64,000 bases of DNA from Harmothoe impar (lineage: Eukaryota; Annelida; Polychaeta; Phyllodocida; Polynoidae): contig OX381717.1 of the NCBI GenBank assembly GCA_947462335.1, forward strand, positions 43,009,523 through 43,073,522, given 5' to 3'. Below, piece after piece: positions 22,101 through 34,104 of this stretch. The notes under the pieces were generated by a model. It had not been told where the DNA came from, ran no database searches, and saw only the letters and a list, made by a program, of their open reading frames with translations. Position numbers and translations under genes: made by a program. Every line of letters starts with the position of its first letter. The stretch's first letter is position 1.

Positions 22101-25100
22101 TTCCTAAATATTTGCGTTGTTAAGTGAAATAGACTTAACTCACATTTATATTTGATTTAAATGTGTTTATTGGATGGTAAACACAGTATTATAAGTCCAT
22201 CATCTATGACGATGAAGTGGTTATATTCATGGGCCATTGGCGACATGATAATAAGCTACCATTTAATCAAGCTTGGTAGTGTCAGTGTAGGAAGCATTCA
22301 AGAATATATATTGCAGAGAACTTGAAGTCATAAAAGTGTTTTACATGGACAATGGCATGTTATTCAAAGCTGTCACAGGCTTTTTCAAATAATATTTTTC
22401 AGAATTCACTTGAGCAGAGAACAATAATCTCTCCCTTTATATTTGCATTCCTAAGTAAATTAGACTATAAGATATAATATGAAATAGCTGTAAACTTCTT
22501 GCTCAAGGAAGAAATCTATTAGACTGAATAATTTAACATTTTGCTACTGTCAGGGTTAGTATAGTAGAGAAGATGACCAGTCCATTAGATAATCATTAAG
22601 ATTACAGACAAATAAGCCTGGGAAGTCATGTGGTACGCCATTTTTGGCATCTGTGCTTTTAGAGCTGGAATGTGACTCTACAAGTTGCTGATGACAAAAA
22701 GGATTTAGTATGTAAGGTCTTTACTGTCATGCCTGAGCATGAACAAACAGCAACTAAGGTTCTCAATGTTATAGGTGAGTATTGCTTCAAAAGACATTTA
22801 CATGTTCATTTCTACTGTTTATCTCTATAGTTTGTAAATAATAATCATGCATCTTTAGAACAAGGAATCTCTTTATGAAAGATGTGTGATATAAATATGT
22901 TGGTTGAGTTGAATACACTGCATATGTCCCACCTATCTCATAGATACATTTTAAACAAGATAAATATGAGTCAAAGGCTTTCAGAAACAATACCTTCAAC
23001 GGCTGATGCCTCATTAATGATCTCCTTAACACTATCCAGCTATTCACACATGTAATGATATGTTATTTCAAGGTGATAACGGGGACACAATTGTCTCACG
23101 GTGGCCCACCGATATGGCTGTCCGCGTTGGGAAGGAAGGAATGGTTAACTTCAGACTCCTGCCTGGGAAGAGATTCATGCTTCTGAGTCTCAAGGCAATG
23201 GTAATTTTCTAACACAGTCTCCATGTGTTAATTATGCTTAGCATAATATTTTTAAAAATGCCTCCCAAAATACAGAAATTACGGTAGGCCACAAAATTAG
23301 GGTTGTTCAAGATATCGTAAAACTATTCTTTTTGGCCTTAGGTCACTGGGCACAGAACCATTCATACTAATACTATGTTATCAGCAAATAGCCTTTTGCA
23401 GGTTAGTTAAGGTATTTTTTATCAATAAAGCTAATTCTGTGATAAAGTGTAGCAATAACCATTGATCAACCAGTTCATTTAAGAAAGGTAACTCAACAGT
23501 TTGATGTATCATTTTAGTTTGAAGGAACATCAGTTCTGCAGACTATCTACCAGGCTACTGAATCCAGTGCAGTTGTCCAGCCTGACTTTGTGGATGTGGT
23601 TGAGAAGGTCCCAGGCTCACCACATGATCTGGTGGCCAAGGTGATGCCCTGGTCAGGTGCAGGGGAATACCTGGCACAAGTCACCCATACTGATTTGAAG
23701 CAGGAACAGAGAACATTCAAGATGGTGGTTGTCAGTGAGTTTATTTAACAAGCCTTCTTACTGTCTGTATCACATTAAGTATTTGAATATTCAAAACGGC
23801 TATCAGGCTGGGAAAATCATGGGTTTCTCAGGTCGCAGTGAGAAAACACGGCACTGTGTTATTTCACTGCTAAATTGGGGGATTTTCACACAGCGCTGTG
23901 AGATCTCACCCCCTGTTGGAAACCACACCCATAATATATTTTTACATTTTCACATTTTCTAAGGATTCCCCTCATTCCAAATGAAAATCGAGATTATATA
24001 TAAATGGACACACAATTGTTTCCTCAATGCTCACTTAAATTATCTGATTGTGTGGATATTAACAATAAAAAATGACGATTTTCATACAATCCTATAGAAT
24101 GGTATTGAGAAAACCCAATTTGCTGTAGGCTTACCATCATTTGCTCCAGAAAATGAATGTCTACAGTGATTGAATTGAATTGAATTGAATTATATTTATT
24201 GGCTGAAAAATCTACATAGAATACATTGAGTTTTTCATTTAGCAGCCAAGTCACCTCCTGCAAAAGAAGGATCGGATAGAAAAGAGTTCATGTTATGTCT
24301 AGAGTTATTCGCAAATTCTTTGTCATAGAGATAATAAGAGTTTCAGCATTTGGTACATCTACTACACTATAAGGCACTAAGGAATTTCCGACTGTCTTTC
24401 AGTTTCTGAGTCTCTGGGTGCAGTCTGTTCCAGTCCTCCATCCCGCGTAGCAGTGGGCTCTTGTCGTAGACATCACTCCGGGATCTCATGCATTTCAGTT
24501 TCACTTTAGCATTGGCTCGTAGAGCTCGCGTAGGCACCACTATGTTGTCCACATCCTTGGAGGCCTTGTGGAGATAGCTCAGTAGCTGCTTGCGTCTAGC
24601 TATTTCCAGCTTTGGTACACGGTTGCGAGTGTGTAGTTGGTCGATGTTGACACTGCGGGGATCTCGTATCTTCTCGCAGATCCTCAGGGCGTCATTTTGA
24701 AGAGTTTGCAACTTTCGTATAGCCCAGACTGGGCCGCCACCATACGTAAAGCTGCAATATTCCATGGTGGCCTTGATCATTGTGGTGTAAACAAACACAG
24801 CAGTTTGCTGATTGGTGCCAGCTCGTATGCGCCGCAGGCCTGGTAGTTTTGACTGCACCATATTGATCACTTTTTTTAAGTGATGGGACATGCAGAGGAA
24901 CCTGTCTATTTTTACTCCCAAGTAATTGAAGACAGGGACCACTTCCAATTTGTCGCGGTTCAAGTAGAGGTCTATTCCATCTAGATTGGGGGCGGAGCGT
25001 TGTGAGTATGACCATAACACTTGTTCACGGTTAGCTTGTTCTCATAGCACCATTCACTGATGTTGTCTAAATCCTCTTGTACTAGAGCACGGATCCGCTC

Positions 25101-28100
25101 TACGTCCTTGCCCGATATTACCAAGGCAATGTCATCGGCATAGAGGAAACAACTGGCGTTGTTTATAATCCTGGTGACATCGTTCACGTATATGGTGAAG
25201 AGTAGGGGGCCGACTACCGAGCCCTGGGGTACCCCTCTGTCCACCTCCGTGGCATTGGACGTGACATCGTTGGCCCTAGTTTGTTGTTTTCTTCCATGTA
25301 GGTAAGTACTTAGCCACAGCATGAAGCGTTCGTCTAGGTTGTGGGCTCATAGTTTATCCAGGAGAATCAGGTGGTCGACCGTGTTGAACGCCTTCCTCAT
25401 ATCGAGGAAGACAACGGCCGACCTATGACCTCGGTTCCTGGCACTATAGAGTTCCATCAGCAAGCTGTAGATAGAATCTCCTGTGGAGCGGCCTGGCATA
25501 AAGCCTGATTGATTTTTTACTATTATCTGTTGCTGTATCAGATGGTCGATTAATTGTCTGTGCACCACTTTCTCTGTCAGCTTGTTGCAGATGTTCAACA
25601 AGCAAATTGGGCGCCAGTTGCCAACATCTGCTAGATTCCCACTTTTTGGTAGGGGGATCACTGTGCCAGTCTTCCAGACATCCGGGATCTGGCCAGTCCT
25701 CAGGGTGCTGTTGATCAGGGACTGTGCTAGCGCAGGGTAGGGGACAAAGCAATCCTTGATTACCCTTGATTTAACATCAGAAATGCTAGAGCTTTTGTGG
25801 GGTTTTATACTCTTTATTAGCTTTATAGCCTGTTCAAGCACTATTTCTTGTAGCGCACAGACATTCCTATTCACCAGTTGGGCTTCTACGTCTTGGTTTA
25901 CAGGGGGAGGAGCAGCTACTGGGCCGGCATCCGCTGGGCGAACCTCAGGGCCAGCCTCTGCCAGTGCTGCCGGTAGAGCAGCCTGCAGAGCAGCAGGTGG
26001 AACTGCTTGGGGAGCCCCCGGTGGGACCGCACGGTGGGCTGCCAGTTGGGCTACCGGTTCAGCAGCTGGTGGAGCTGCCGGTGGAGCTGCAGGTGGAGCA
26101 TCTAGGGGGGCAGCCAGTTGAAGAGCCGGAGGAGGAGTTGGTGGAGCAGCTCTAGGAGCTGCCGGAGCTAAAGGTGGAAATCCTGCTGGATCCGCTAGTG
26201 CTGCTGGAACCGGGGCTGGAGCTGGAGCTGCTGGAACTGCCGGCAGAGAGACAGGCAGAACTGTGGGGAATGGTGGTGTCGCCGGAGGTGGGGGCACTGG
26301 AGGTGGTGGAGCATTTCCAAAAGCGGCAGCTAGGTACATCATGTTATCAGCTAGGTACCATTGAATGGGCCTCTACAGCAAACGTGTATTTCATGAGAAA
26401 TAATTAATAAACAAGCTAAAACATTGTATTCCCTATGATTTTATATGCTAGAAATAGCATCAGTGTGGTTTCCTACAGGGGGGTGAGATTTCACAGCGCT
26501 GTGTGATAACCCTCCAATTTAGCAGTGAAATAACACAGCCTTGTGGTTTCTCACTGCGACCTGAGAAACTATTGACAGTTCGAACTGTCAATAGTTGAAA
26601 ACATTTCCACTATTGACAGTTGACACTGTCAACAGTTGAAATTATTGCTGTTAATAACAGTTCCTCATCAAAATCGATATTTTCATCAAAATCATTTTTT
26701 CCATCAAAATCAATTTTTCCATCAAAATCCATTCTTTCCATTAAAATCAATTTTTCCATCAACATCGATTTTTCCATCAAAATTGTTCTCAGGTTTATGG
26801 CAGTAATGGTAAGGAACTGTCAATAAGAGAAGAAATTCCCACTATTGACAGTTCGCTGAAGAACTGCAAATAACAGTATAATTTATCACTATTGATAGTT
26901 TGAATTGTCAATAAGAGAGAAAAATCCCACTATTGACAGTTTGAACTGTCAATAACAGGAACGTTTTCCACTATTGACAGATTGAACTGTCAATAGCTAG
27001 AATAAGGTGGGCCGGCTATTGACAGTGCAAACAGTCAATAGTAAAAATCAATTTTCTTATTGACAGTTCCAACTGTCAATCACAGAATAAGATTTACTTA
27101 TTGACAGTTCTAACTGTCAATACCAGGATATGATTCTCTTATTGACAATTCACACTGGAAATAAGAGATTAATTTTCTCTTATTGACAGTTCCTTTTGGA
27201 ACTGTCAATAGGAGAATCTTTTTCCCTTATTGACATTTGAGACTGTCTATAAGGGAATTATATCCTGGTATTGACAGTTCGAACTGTCAATAAGGGAATC
27301 AGAAATTCTTATTCTGTTATTGACAGTTCAAACTGTCAATAGTCACGCCCTTAAATATTAAGTACTAGCCTAAAAAAAAAGCATTGTAATAAATTGTTTA
27401 GACTTGAAGCGTGATTTTGAATAATTATGTATATTGATTATCTAGGGCTGTGGGCATTTAAATTCTCCCTGGGCTCTTGAAACCAGCTAAATATATGGTC
27501 CTAAAGGAAGCTCAAATCGCCTGAATCTATATCAGATGTTTTGCTAATTTTCTATTCAATTGATGAAAAAACATAGATCTATATAGGGCCAGCGTCTCTT
27601 TGAAATACTATGCAATAAGAATCATTATAAAGGCCTATTTGTAATGGTGTAACATTGAATCTCTTAATGGAACAACTTAAATTAAGCAGCTAATTTATCA
27701 TACTTCACAACGCTATTTTACATTCTTCCTTCATTATTTCAGACCAGGTACAATGCTCCCTGAGTAAATCAGATGACATTAAAGAAGGTGATGTGGTGAG
27801 CATGGACTGTTCTGCAGAGTACACAGGGGATAAAGCACCAACCATGAAGTGGCAGAATGAGAAGGGAAAAGACATCCAGGGCTTTGTCATGAAAACTCCT
27901 GACTATAGGTTTTATATATTTTACCTGATTTGAGAGAGATAACTATTTCATTGTTCCTTTTGATATTGAGGATAGAATAGTGCCTCAAATTGATTTTTAA
28001 TGCAGAAGATTGATATACTCCCAAATGGTCAGCAGGGGCTCATGTGGTTAAGCAATTTATTCAATCTTGACTACAAATATTGTATTCAGGTAACATTAAT

Positions 28101-28712
28101 TGGTCAATAAAATATATTGGTCAATAAAATATATTGACCAATTAATTGACCAATATCTGATATTGCAAGAGATCTATGAACCACTGTGATTAGGAATGAA
28201 CAATAAAAAATCAGATGTGAAAGGCAGAGGTTTTGTTGGAATCATAATGGATGTGATATTTTAAATGGAAAATGAAAATAGGTTTTGTTCCTTCCTATCC
28301 ATTTCAAATTTCATGGATAGGGCCCTAGATTCATCACACCCTATAAAGGGGCGGCAGGAATCCTATAATGCATACAGCAAGAATCCCATAATGCATACAG
28401 CATGCTATACACTATTTAGGCTCATTACACCATTACAGCTTGGCAGCTTTTATAATAGGCTTCAGTCACCCGAAGCAATCACATTCAACACAATAAAAAT
28501 TACAAGTTTTTTTATATTATGATGATCAGACTTTAATGTTGCTTTCCTCTAGTGGTGAGAAGGTCTCGCTGACAACCGTTAGGAAGGTGGTGTACCGTGC
28601 CAATGTCACTGTGTCGTGTGACTGTCCATGGCGTCTCTACAAGTGTAGGTTGTCCTTTGGGGCCCCCATCACCTACACTGACAGCTGCAACACCTGGTTT
28701 GGTGTCCAGTAG
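16104..28712 (+). CDS. Secreted-type six-Ig-domain protein with internal duplication
   Basis: Unknown role; probably extracellular recognition or adhesion. Thirteen exons: 16104-16155, 17569-17717, 17945-18161, 18467-18635, 19047-19213, 19846-19934, 21272-21509, 21757-21953, 22663-22774, 23073-23200, 23518-23734, 27743-27908 and 28553-28712, 686 residues. Exon 1 is a signal peptide (MDLKVVVACLALLALVS). Each following pair of exons codes one Ig-like domain with an intron in its middle. Domain 1 (TWPTDMVVRVGQEG...AGTYMVTAT) lacks the canonical Cys pair. Domain 2 has VVNMDCSAE, MKWKD and LFKCSLSF. Domain 3 has LNISCEAT and AARYQCSF, domain 4 EITCDAD and DLVCKVF. Domains 5 and 6 repeat 1 and 2: the second exons of domains 1 and 5 are both 217 nt. 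The last exon meets a TAG at 28710-28712 just before GTAAAT, where its paralogue continues. No transmembrane helix is seen. It may be a genuine end or a decayed exon. Confidence 0.75.
20351..20643. mobile_element. Foldback element with about 130-bp arms
   Basis: The left part (from CTATACTCTCGTTCCA through GAACCAGCGAACAGGAACAG) is matched in reverse by the right part (CTGTTCCTGTTCGCTGGTTC through GGGAACGAGAGTAG), with a short centre near 20490-20515. It lies in an intron of the six-domain Ig gene. Confidence 0.85.
21020..21164. mobile_element. Foldback MITE with GGATTG ends
   Basis: The left arm AGGATTGGTAAAACCGCC...GGGGGGTCGGTATC pairs with GATACCGACCCCCCAAAG...CAATCCT on the right. It is intronic in the Ig gene and non-coding. 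Confidence 0.8.
23823..26569. mobile_element. 2.75-kb unit bounded by 104-bp inverted repeats, enclosing an RT gene
   Basis: The left arm (23823-23926, GTTTCTCAGGTCGCAGTGAG...) reappears inverted at 26464-26569 (...CTCACTGCGACCTGAGAAAC) with modest divergence over its whole length. Between them lies the reverse-transcriptase gene described separately. Either a LINE fragment jumped into a TIR element, or two copies of one MITE landed in opposite directions. The unit is inside the intron before exon 12 of the six-domain Ig gene. Confidence 0.6.
24367..26342 (-). pseudogene. Non-LTR reverse transcriptase with Ala/Pro-rich front, frameshifted
   Basis: The 5' part (26342-25347) codes about 130 residues almost wholly of Ala and Pro, then the start of a LINE-type RT: KTGTVIPLPKSGN, WRPICLLN, QSGFMPGRSTGD and VVFLDMRKAFNTVDH. 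The next part (25322 down) follows a stop and frame change with GVPQGSVVGPLLFTIYV and the active site FLYADDIAL. A third part (25020-24367), again in another frame, holds the C-terminal region ending SPLLRGMEDWNRL. Two breaks make it inactive as read. No endonuclease or gag is seen. The mRNA-strand 3' end carries a short (AATTC)n run (24170-24196), a tail type common in some LINE clades. Confidence 0.8.
26569..27342. mobile_element. Palindrome-array element, copy 1
   Basis: The core is TTGACAGTTCGAACTGTCAA or close variants, repeated about fifteen times and separated by 15-25 bp. Both outer ends are themselves this palindrome (CTATTGAC...GTCAATAG), and TCACG follows the right end as in copy 2. 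Near 26660-26785 is a short run of AAAATC...TTTTCCATC units. Copy 2 at 32862-34104 has the same modules in the same order, which shows a mobile or duplicated unit and not a local expansion. It lies in the intron before exon 12 of the Ig gene. Confidence 0.85.
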
Positions 28713-29960
28713 AGGTAAATCTCCTAATGTTCTTGTATAGAGCCTTGATTCCACTCAAGTAGAGTTTTCTGCAGAAGATATCACTTGGTATTTTATATCT
28801 TATTTTACCCTAGCCTCCGATAATCACTTGATCCAACAATCACTTAACCAATTTTACTTTATTTTGCAAAGGTGCATTAATGATATAGACTCATTGATAT
28901 GGGTTTGTTGTTGGAAATATCGATATCGTAATAATATTGATTAGAGCATGTCAATACCGATATTAACTGCTGCACACAATGCCATTTATCAATACTGTAG
29001 CATTGACAATTTTATATTCCAGTATTAGTTGTTACTTCATGTATAAGTATGACCCTCAAAGGTGAATTCTAGCATGTATTGCTCAATTAGTGTTCAGTAT
29101 CAACAAATTGGCCCTTAGTGCAGGGTGCACCAAGGTCCCTTTTCCCTGTACATGTCGGATATGGTATCTTTCATTTTTTTCAGAATCGAGAATAGTGGAG
29201 GACTTTAGATAAAAACTTCTTTGACTATTGCCTGATAACCTACCATTGGAACTCAGCGATCTTCTATTTAATTATGAGCTTTCATCAACATTACTAGAAC
29301 TATTACATGATTCTGATTGACTGCTAACAACTACTTTCAACATGAGATCAATTAACATTGGCTCTTATACTATAAAAATTAATAGCATAATTGTTCGGAC
29401 ATATGAGTAAAAAAAAAACTGTAAGTGTAATTTACACTAAACAGATGGAAATTACCCTCTACTTAGATATCCATGTTGTTGAATAATTGCTTCCCATTCA
29501 TCGCTACCTAGGAGCAATGTGAATTGCAGTGAATTGCGAGAAAGGATTTAGAAAAAAGTGATGTGCAAACCACCATATATCTTCCACTCCGAGCCTAAAA
29601 GACACTCTTCTTTCATATGGTCAAATCCGCTGATTATCGCTAAATGAATTGATTATTATGTTAAATGAGTAAAGCTGTTTTAATAAATCAAGAACATGTG
29701 TTTTCTTCTTGAATTAACAGTAGTGCCAACTATATTGGGTAATTCTTTGAAGTTAAGCATTGAGCCACAGTGGCAAAAAGGTTGACCAAGGAAGGCCATA
29801 TTTGACACTCCCGTGGAATAACCGTTGTCCGTATCTCATGGCCTGTCAAATCATCAAAAAATTGTTGATCTAACAACCACAAGTTAGCTTTTTTTTTCAT
29901 AGCAAATAAGCCGAATTTTGACAAGTATTATTAATGATGACATGAAATGAACACAAAGGA
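28713..29960. other. Intergenic stretch, nothing recognised
   Basis: No exon chain or RNA gene was found. A motif TTAAGCATTGAGCCACAGTGGC near 29752 (here split as two parts, TTAAGCATTGAG and CCACAGTGGC) has a relative near 30915, so dispersed repeats are present. Confidence 0.4.
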
Positions 29961-30629
29961 GCACTCGTACACCAAAAACCCAGCGTGACATGAAGGTTGT
30001 CAATGCAGACAACTTTAGGGTCGTCATGTCATGGAGCCGACCCAAGGTCGTCATATATGCGATCCCTATATTTCTGACACTAGAGGGCTCTACTATCCAA
30101 TGGTGTGACACATACTCTTCTATTAGGTCATAATACATTATATTGATTACTCTCTACTTTTGTATTACCCATAGGTATTCGAACTCTCATTTAGAAAATG
30201 TAGACTATGATGTAAGATTCAAACCAAAAATTCAAGTATATTATAAAAGAACAGTTGGATAGTTAGTGACAGAACAGATGTATGTAGTGTATGGACACCT
30301 GATATGTGTATGAAATCACTTACATAAGTCTGAGGGTTGACTTTACTTGGAGTATACCCTGGCATGCTGTTAAGGAGTACTGCCCCTCGCCCACTCTTAA
30401 CACCTACGGTCTACTAATCCACACAATAAACATGCATGTCATCACAGAAGATAACCTAAGGTTGTCACAATGACTACCTTAATTTAGAGCAAAATGTGCT
30501 CAGACTGACAACCTTGGGTCGTCACATATGACTACCTTAGTGAGAAAGGGGTACATGCTCTCGACACATGCACTGTGAGGGTTGTCATAAGTGATCCCCT
30601 TTGAGCCTTATAGGGTTTTCAGTGTAGAG
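29961..30629. mobile_element. Candidate TIR element with repeated GGTCGTCAT motifs
   Basis: The ends ACTCGTACACCAAAAACCC and (complement of the right end) CTACACTGAAAACCC are similar. Inside, AAGGTCGTCATAT and AAGGTTGTCA recur in both directions. No coding region. Boundaries are uncertain. Confidence 0.4.
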
Positions 30630-30710
30630 TTTCCCACTTAGGGTAAACCATACATCTAATTACACAATCTCATCAAAAACTACAACACAGTGCACTTAAA
30701 TGGACAGCCC

Positions 30711-30900
30711 TGTATAAGCCGCACCCCGACTTTGGGCCGATCCTATAAGCCGCACATACGATCTGACTATTGTGACTTTTAGTACTGTATCATAGTAGCA
30801 AAAACTCCCTTATAAGCCGCACCCTGACTCTGAGCCAAAGCTATTAGCCGCACTGGCGATCTGACCCTCGTACAAGCCGCCGCTTCTACGCGAGAATTTA
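30711..30900. repeat. TATAAGCCGCAC repeat block
   Basis: Four copies of TATAAGCCGCAC-like sequence with intervening CGATCTGAC blocks fall in two roughly 100-bp halves. From memory, this motif marks a widespread class of non-autonomous DNA elements. Non-coding. Confidence 0.5.
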
Positions 30901-31099
30901 CGGTAGTACTTTGGAGTTAAGTGAGCCACAGTGGCTATTGATATACAGCACAAAGCCCCCTCTGTAGTAGGGAATCTACACAATCTCACTAAAATGATAG
31001 GATAGGAATAATTCAAACTGTTATAATTTAACTGGTTTTGCACAGAAATACCCGATGCTTAGCCTTAGAAGTGTAGAAGTATGCATCAGGGGATATACA

Positions 31100-32260
31100 G
31101 TCAACTTCCTCCTAACGGCCACCCCTCTATAGCGGCCACCCCACCAATGCGGCCATTTTTGGAAAGTCCCTACCGTTTTTCCCTTTATTTTGATGTAAAA
31201 AACTCCCCCTAGTGCGGCCAACCTATTTTACAGTCCCAAATGAAGAATAACTTCCTCTAATGCGGCCATTTGGAGAATAATTTAGTGAAACATTGAACTA
31301 TATTTCCGATCAAACAAAAAAAAATCGTATTAACGAAACATGGCCAAAAAATAGGTTCGGTAGGCCCAATTTATTTTATTTTTTTAGAAATTGTTTTCTG
31401 AGGTGATGAGGTAAGTTTGACATGCTTGCATTTGATATATTTCCCACTGCCGATCATCATGTTTATTGTAACTAATATCATCACTATCCAGGAGCCAGGA
31501 GAATTTCCTCAGGAGCCAGGAGAATTTCCTCAGGAGCCAGGAGAATATCCTCAGGAGCCAGGAGAATTTCCTCAGGAGCCAGGAGAATATAGGCACCGCC
31601 CAATTTTCATAAAGGAGCCTAACCTGTTCCCTCCTGAATAAATATTACTTTAATAAAAAATCCATATACAAACCAATTAAATAGTCTAATTAAGCCTTTA
31701 TCAGTTCCTGAAATTTGCCATTATCTGCTATGCAAAGAGTAACACGAACATGTGACCCCCCCTTAGTTTACATGTGGATTCAGCTTATATTTGTAGTCAT
31801 AGAGGGGAGTGTGTCAGGAGCAAGCAGGGGGTGGGGGCTGCGGATATATAGCTTTAACACTTCGCAGGGCAGCCCCCCCCTCCCTCCCCCTGACACGTCA
31901 CGCTCATGTTCTGCTTCACTGACTGGGAGGTGACCGGGGGAGGGGTCAACAACTGTTGTCCTCGTGAAACAGAGCCCTCCCCCCTCCCATTGTGAAATAA
32001 GTTGTGTAGGCTCTTAGATTGATTTTTCCCTTTACTAGTGGTAGACATGCAGGAATTTTATAATTGGTTTGGGATTTTCAAAGAAAATCATTCCCAATTT
32101 TTTAATCCACGAAAATGCATGTTTTAGCGTTGGGGTCCTTTTCACCATTGTGTAGGCTCTTAGCTTGCATGACAAGCATTGCCTCTCTCCAGTGCGGCCA
32201 CCTCGCTTATGCGGCCAGTTTTGCATAGTCCAAAGGGTGTCCGGATTAGAGGGAGTTGAC
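31100..32260. mobile_element. TIR element with GTCAACT ends and GCGGCCA repeats
   Basis: The left end (GTCAACTTCCTCCTAACGG) and the complement of the right end (GTCAACTCCCTCTAATCCGG) match. Short copies of TGCGGCCA occur just inside both ends. The ends resemble those of pogo/Tigger-type Tc1-mariner relatives, but no transposase is present. A 21-bp minisatellite lies inside. Confidence 0.6.
31488..31592. repeat. 21-bp minisatellite, five units
   Basis: The unit CAGGAGCCAGGAGAATTTCCT repeats with single-base changes. In one plus frame it would read PQEPGEF repeats, but there is no gene context. Confidence 0.85.
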
Positions 32261-32861
32261 ACCTTAAAAAACACGTTAGTATCTGGGATTTTCTAGCTTG
32301 CTCCTCATGTATTAATGCACCCCTTATAATTGAAATGTTCATCGAAGTATTAGATTTCGAGCTTTATGGATGTGACAGGACCAAATGTCATGACATCTAA
32401 TGAATATATCTAATATCTAATGAATATATCATAGCTTGTGTTTGTCTTGTATAACATCAGCTTTCCCTTATTTCCTTCACAGAACAAGTGTATCACGATT
32501 TAGAGCATCATGACCACTTTGGCGATGCATTGAAAGCTAAAGATAAGTACAAAGAACGGAAGGCAGAACTGAAAAGAATCATCCTTACTGTAGATTTAGT
32601 TTTGTTCGTCTTCTAGTTCTGTGCCAATCATGATTGAATCAACATGATGAACAGTAGTTTTGATGCTTGGATGACAGACATTGTGAACATTCATGTACTG
32701 TTAATATTTGATGAGATAACCAAAGGTGCTCTTACCTATATACAGCATTATCGAATCATGATAGTGTAGTAAACCTATAATTATTCAGAACTGCTATTCT
32801 CTTTGTGAAAGATTCTTCTTCTTATTTTTTATTTTCCTGTTAATGGCCCGTTTCAAAAACG

Positions 32862-34104
32862 CTATTGACAGTTCGAACTGTCAATAGTGGAAAATATTTC
32901 TCTTATTGACAGTTCACACTGTCAACAGTGGAAACTATTCCTGTTATTGACAGTTCCTCATGCGAACTGTCAATAGTGGAATATTTTTGTCTTAATGACA
33001 ATTACCACTGACATTGGAGTAAAAAAATGTTTCTTTTGGCAAAAGTGTTTTTTTCCCATCAAAATCGGGACCCAAAAAATCGTTTTAGACCCAAAATCGG
33101 TCTTGTGTCCAAAATCGGTTTTGTCCCCAAGATTATTCAAAATCGGTTTTGGAGCCAATATCGGTTTTGGAGCCAAAATCGGTTTCAGTGCCAAAAACGG
33201 TTTCGGAGCCAAAAACGGTTTCGGAGCCAAAATTGGTTTCAGAGTCAAATTCGGTTTTGTCCCAAAAATCAATTTTGCCCCAAAAATCGGTTCTGCCCCA
33301 AAAATCGGTTCTGCCCCAAAATTTGGTTTACCACCAAAATCGACTTTTCCACCAAAATCAACTTTTCCACCAAAATCGACTTTTCCATCAAAATCGACTT
33401 TTCCACCAAAATCGACTTTTCCACCAAAATCGACTTTTCCACCAAAATCGACTTTTCCACCAAAATCGACTTTTCCACCAAAATCGACTTTTCCACCAAA
33501 ATCGACTTTTCCACCAAAATCGACTTTTCCACCAAAATCGACTTTTCCACCAAAATCAATCTCAGGGTTATGACAGATAGGGAACTGTCAATAAGAGAGG
33601 AAATTCCCACTTTTGACAGTTCAGTGAAGAACTGTCAGTGGCCCTATAATTTACTGCTATTGACAGTTTGAACTGTCAATAAGAGAAAAATATCCCACTA
33701 TTGACAGTGTGAACTGTCAATAAGAGGAAAGTTTTCCACTATTGACAGTGTGAACTGTCAATAGCTGGCCCAAGGTGGGCCGGCTATTGACAGTGCAAAC
33801 TCTCAATAGTAGAAATCAATATTCTTATTGACAGTTTGAACTGTCAATAACAGAATAAAATTCCCTTATTGACAGTTCAAACTGTCAATACCGGGATATA
33901 ATTCCCTTATTGACAGTTCACACTGTCAATAGTGGAATATTTTTCTCTTATTGACAGTTCCTTTTTGGAAGTGTCAATAAGAGAATCTTATTTCCCTTAT
34001 TGACAGTTCAAACTGTCAATAAGGGAATTATATTCCGGTATCGACAGTTTGAACTGTCAATAAGGGAATTTTTTTCTGTTATTGACAGTTCGAACTGTCA
34101 ATAG
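32862..34104. mobile_element. Palindrome-array element, copy 2
   Basis: This copy has more than fifteen near-perfect copies of TTGACAGTTCGAACTGTCAA with spacers that are partly mirror-symmetric around larger centres, for example TAGCTGGCCC and GGGCCGGCTA near 33765. It begins CTATTGAC and ends GTCAATAG followed by TCACG, like copy 1. It is longer because of a central tandem array at about 33060-33560. The element fills the intron of the decayed SLC43 copy. Confidence 0.88.
33330..33560. repeat. 18-bp tandem array (CACCAAAATCGACTTTTC)
   Basis: Thirteen or so near-identical 18-bp units lie in the centre of palindrome-array copy 2; diverged units extend upstream to about 33060. The open frames it makes (repeats of FPPKST) are a by-product of the tandem structure. 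Copy 1 has only a short, diverged form, so the array expanded after the two copies separated. Confidence 0.9.

Noticed and set aside
25756..26407. Plus-strand frames opposite the Ala/Pro-rich region
   Set aside because: They mirror the GC-rich repeat on the RT strand and have no domain or exon context.
32995..33671. Overlapping frames with FPPKST, DFSTKI or HQNRLF repeats
   Set aside because: All come from the 18-bp tandem array in a non-coding element; several frames are open at once and none has gene context.
26569..34104. Regularly spaced palindromes as a CRISPR array
   Set aside because: Spacers are not of constant length or unique, the locus is in an animal genome, and there are no cas genes.
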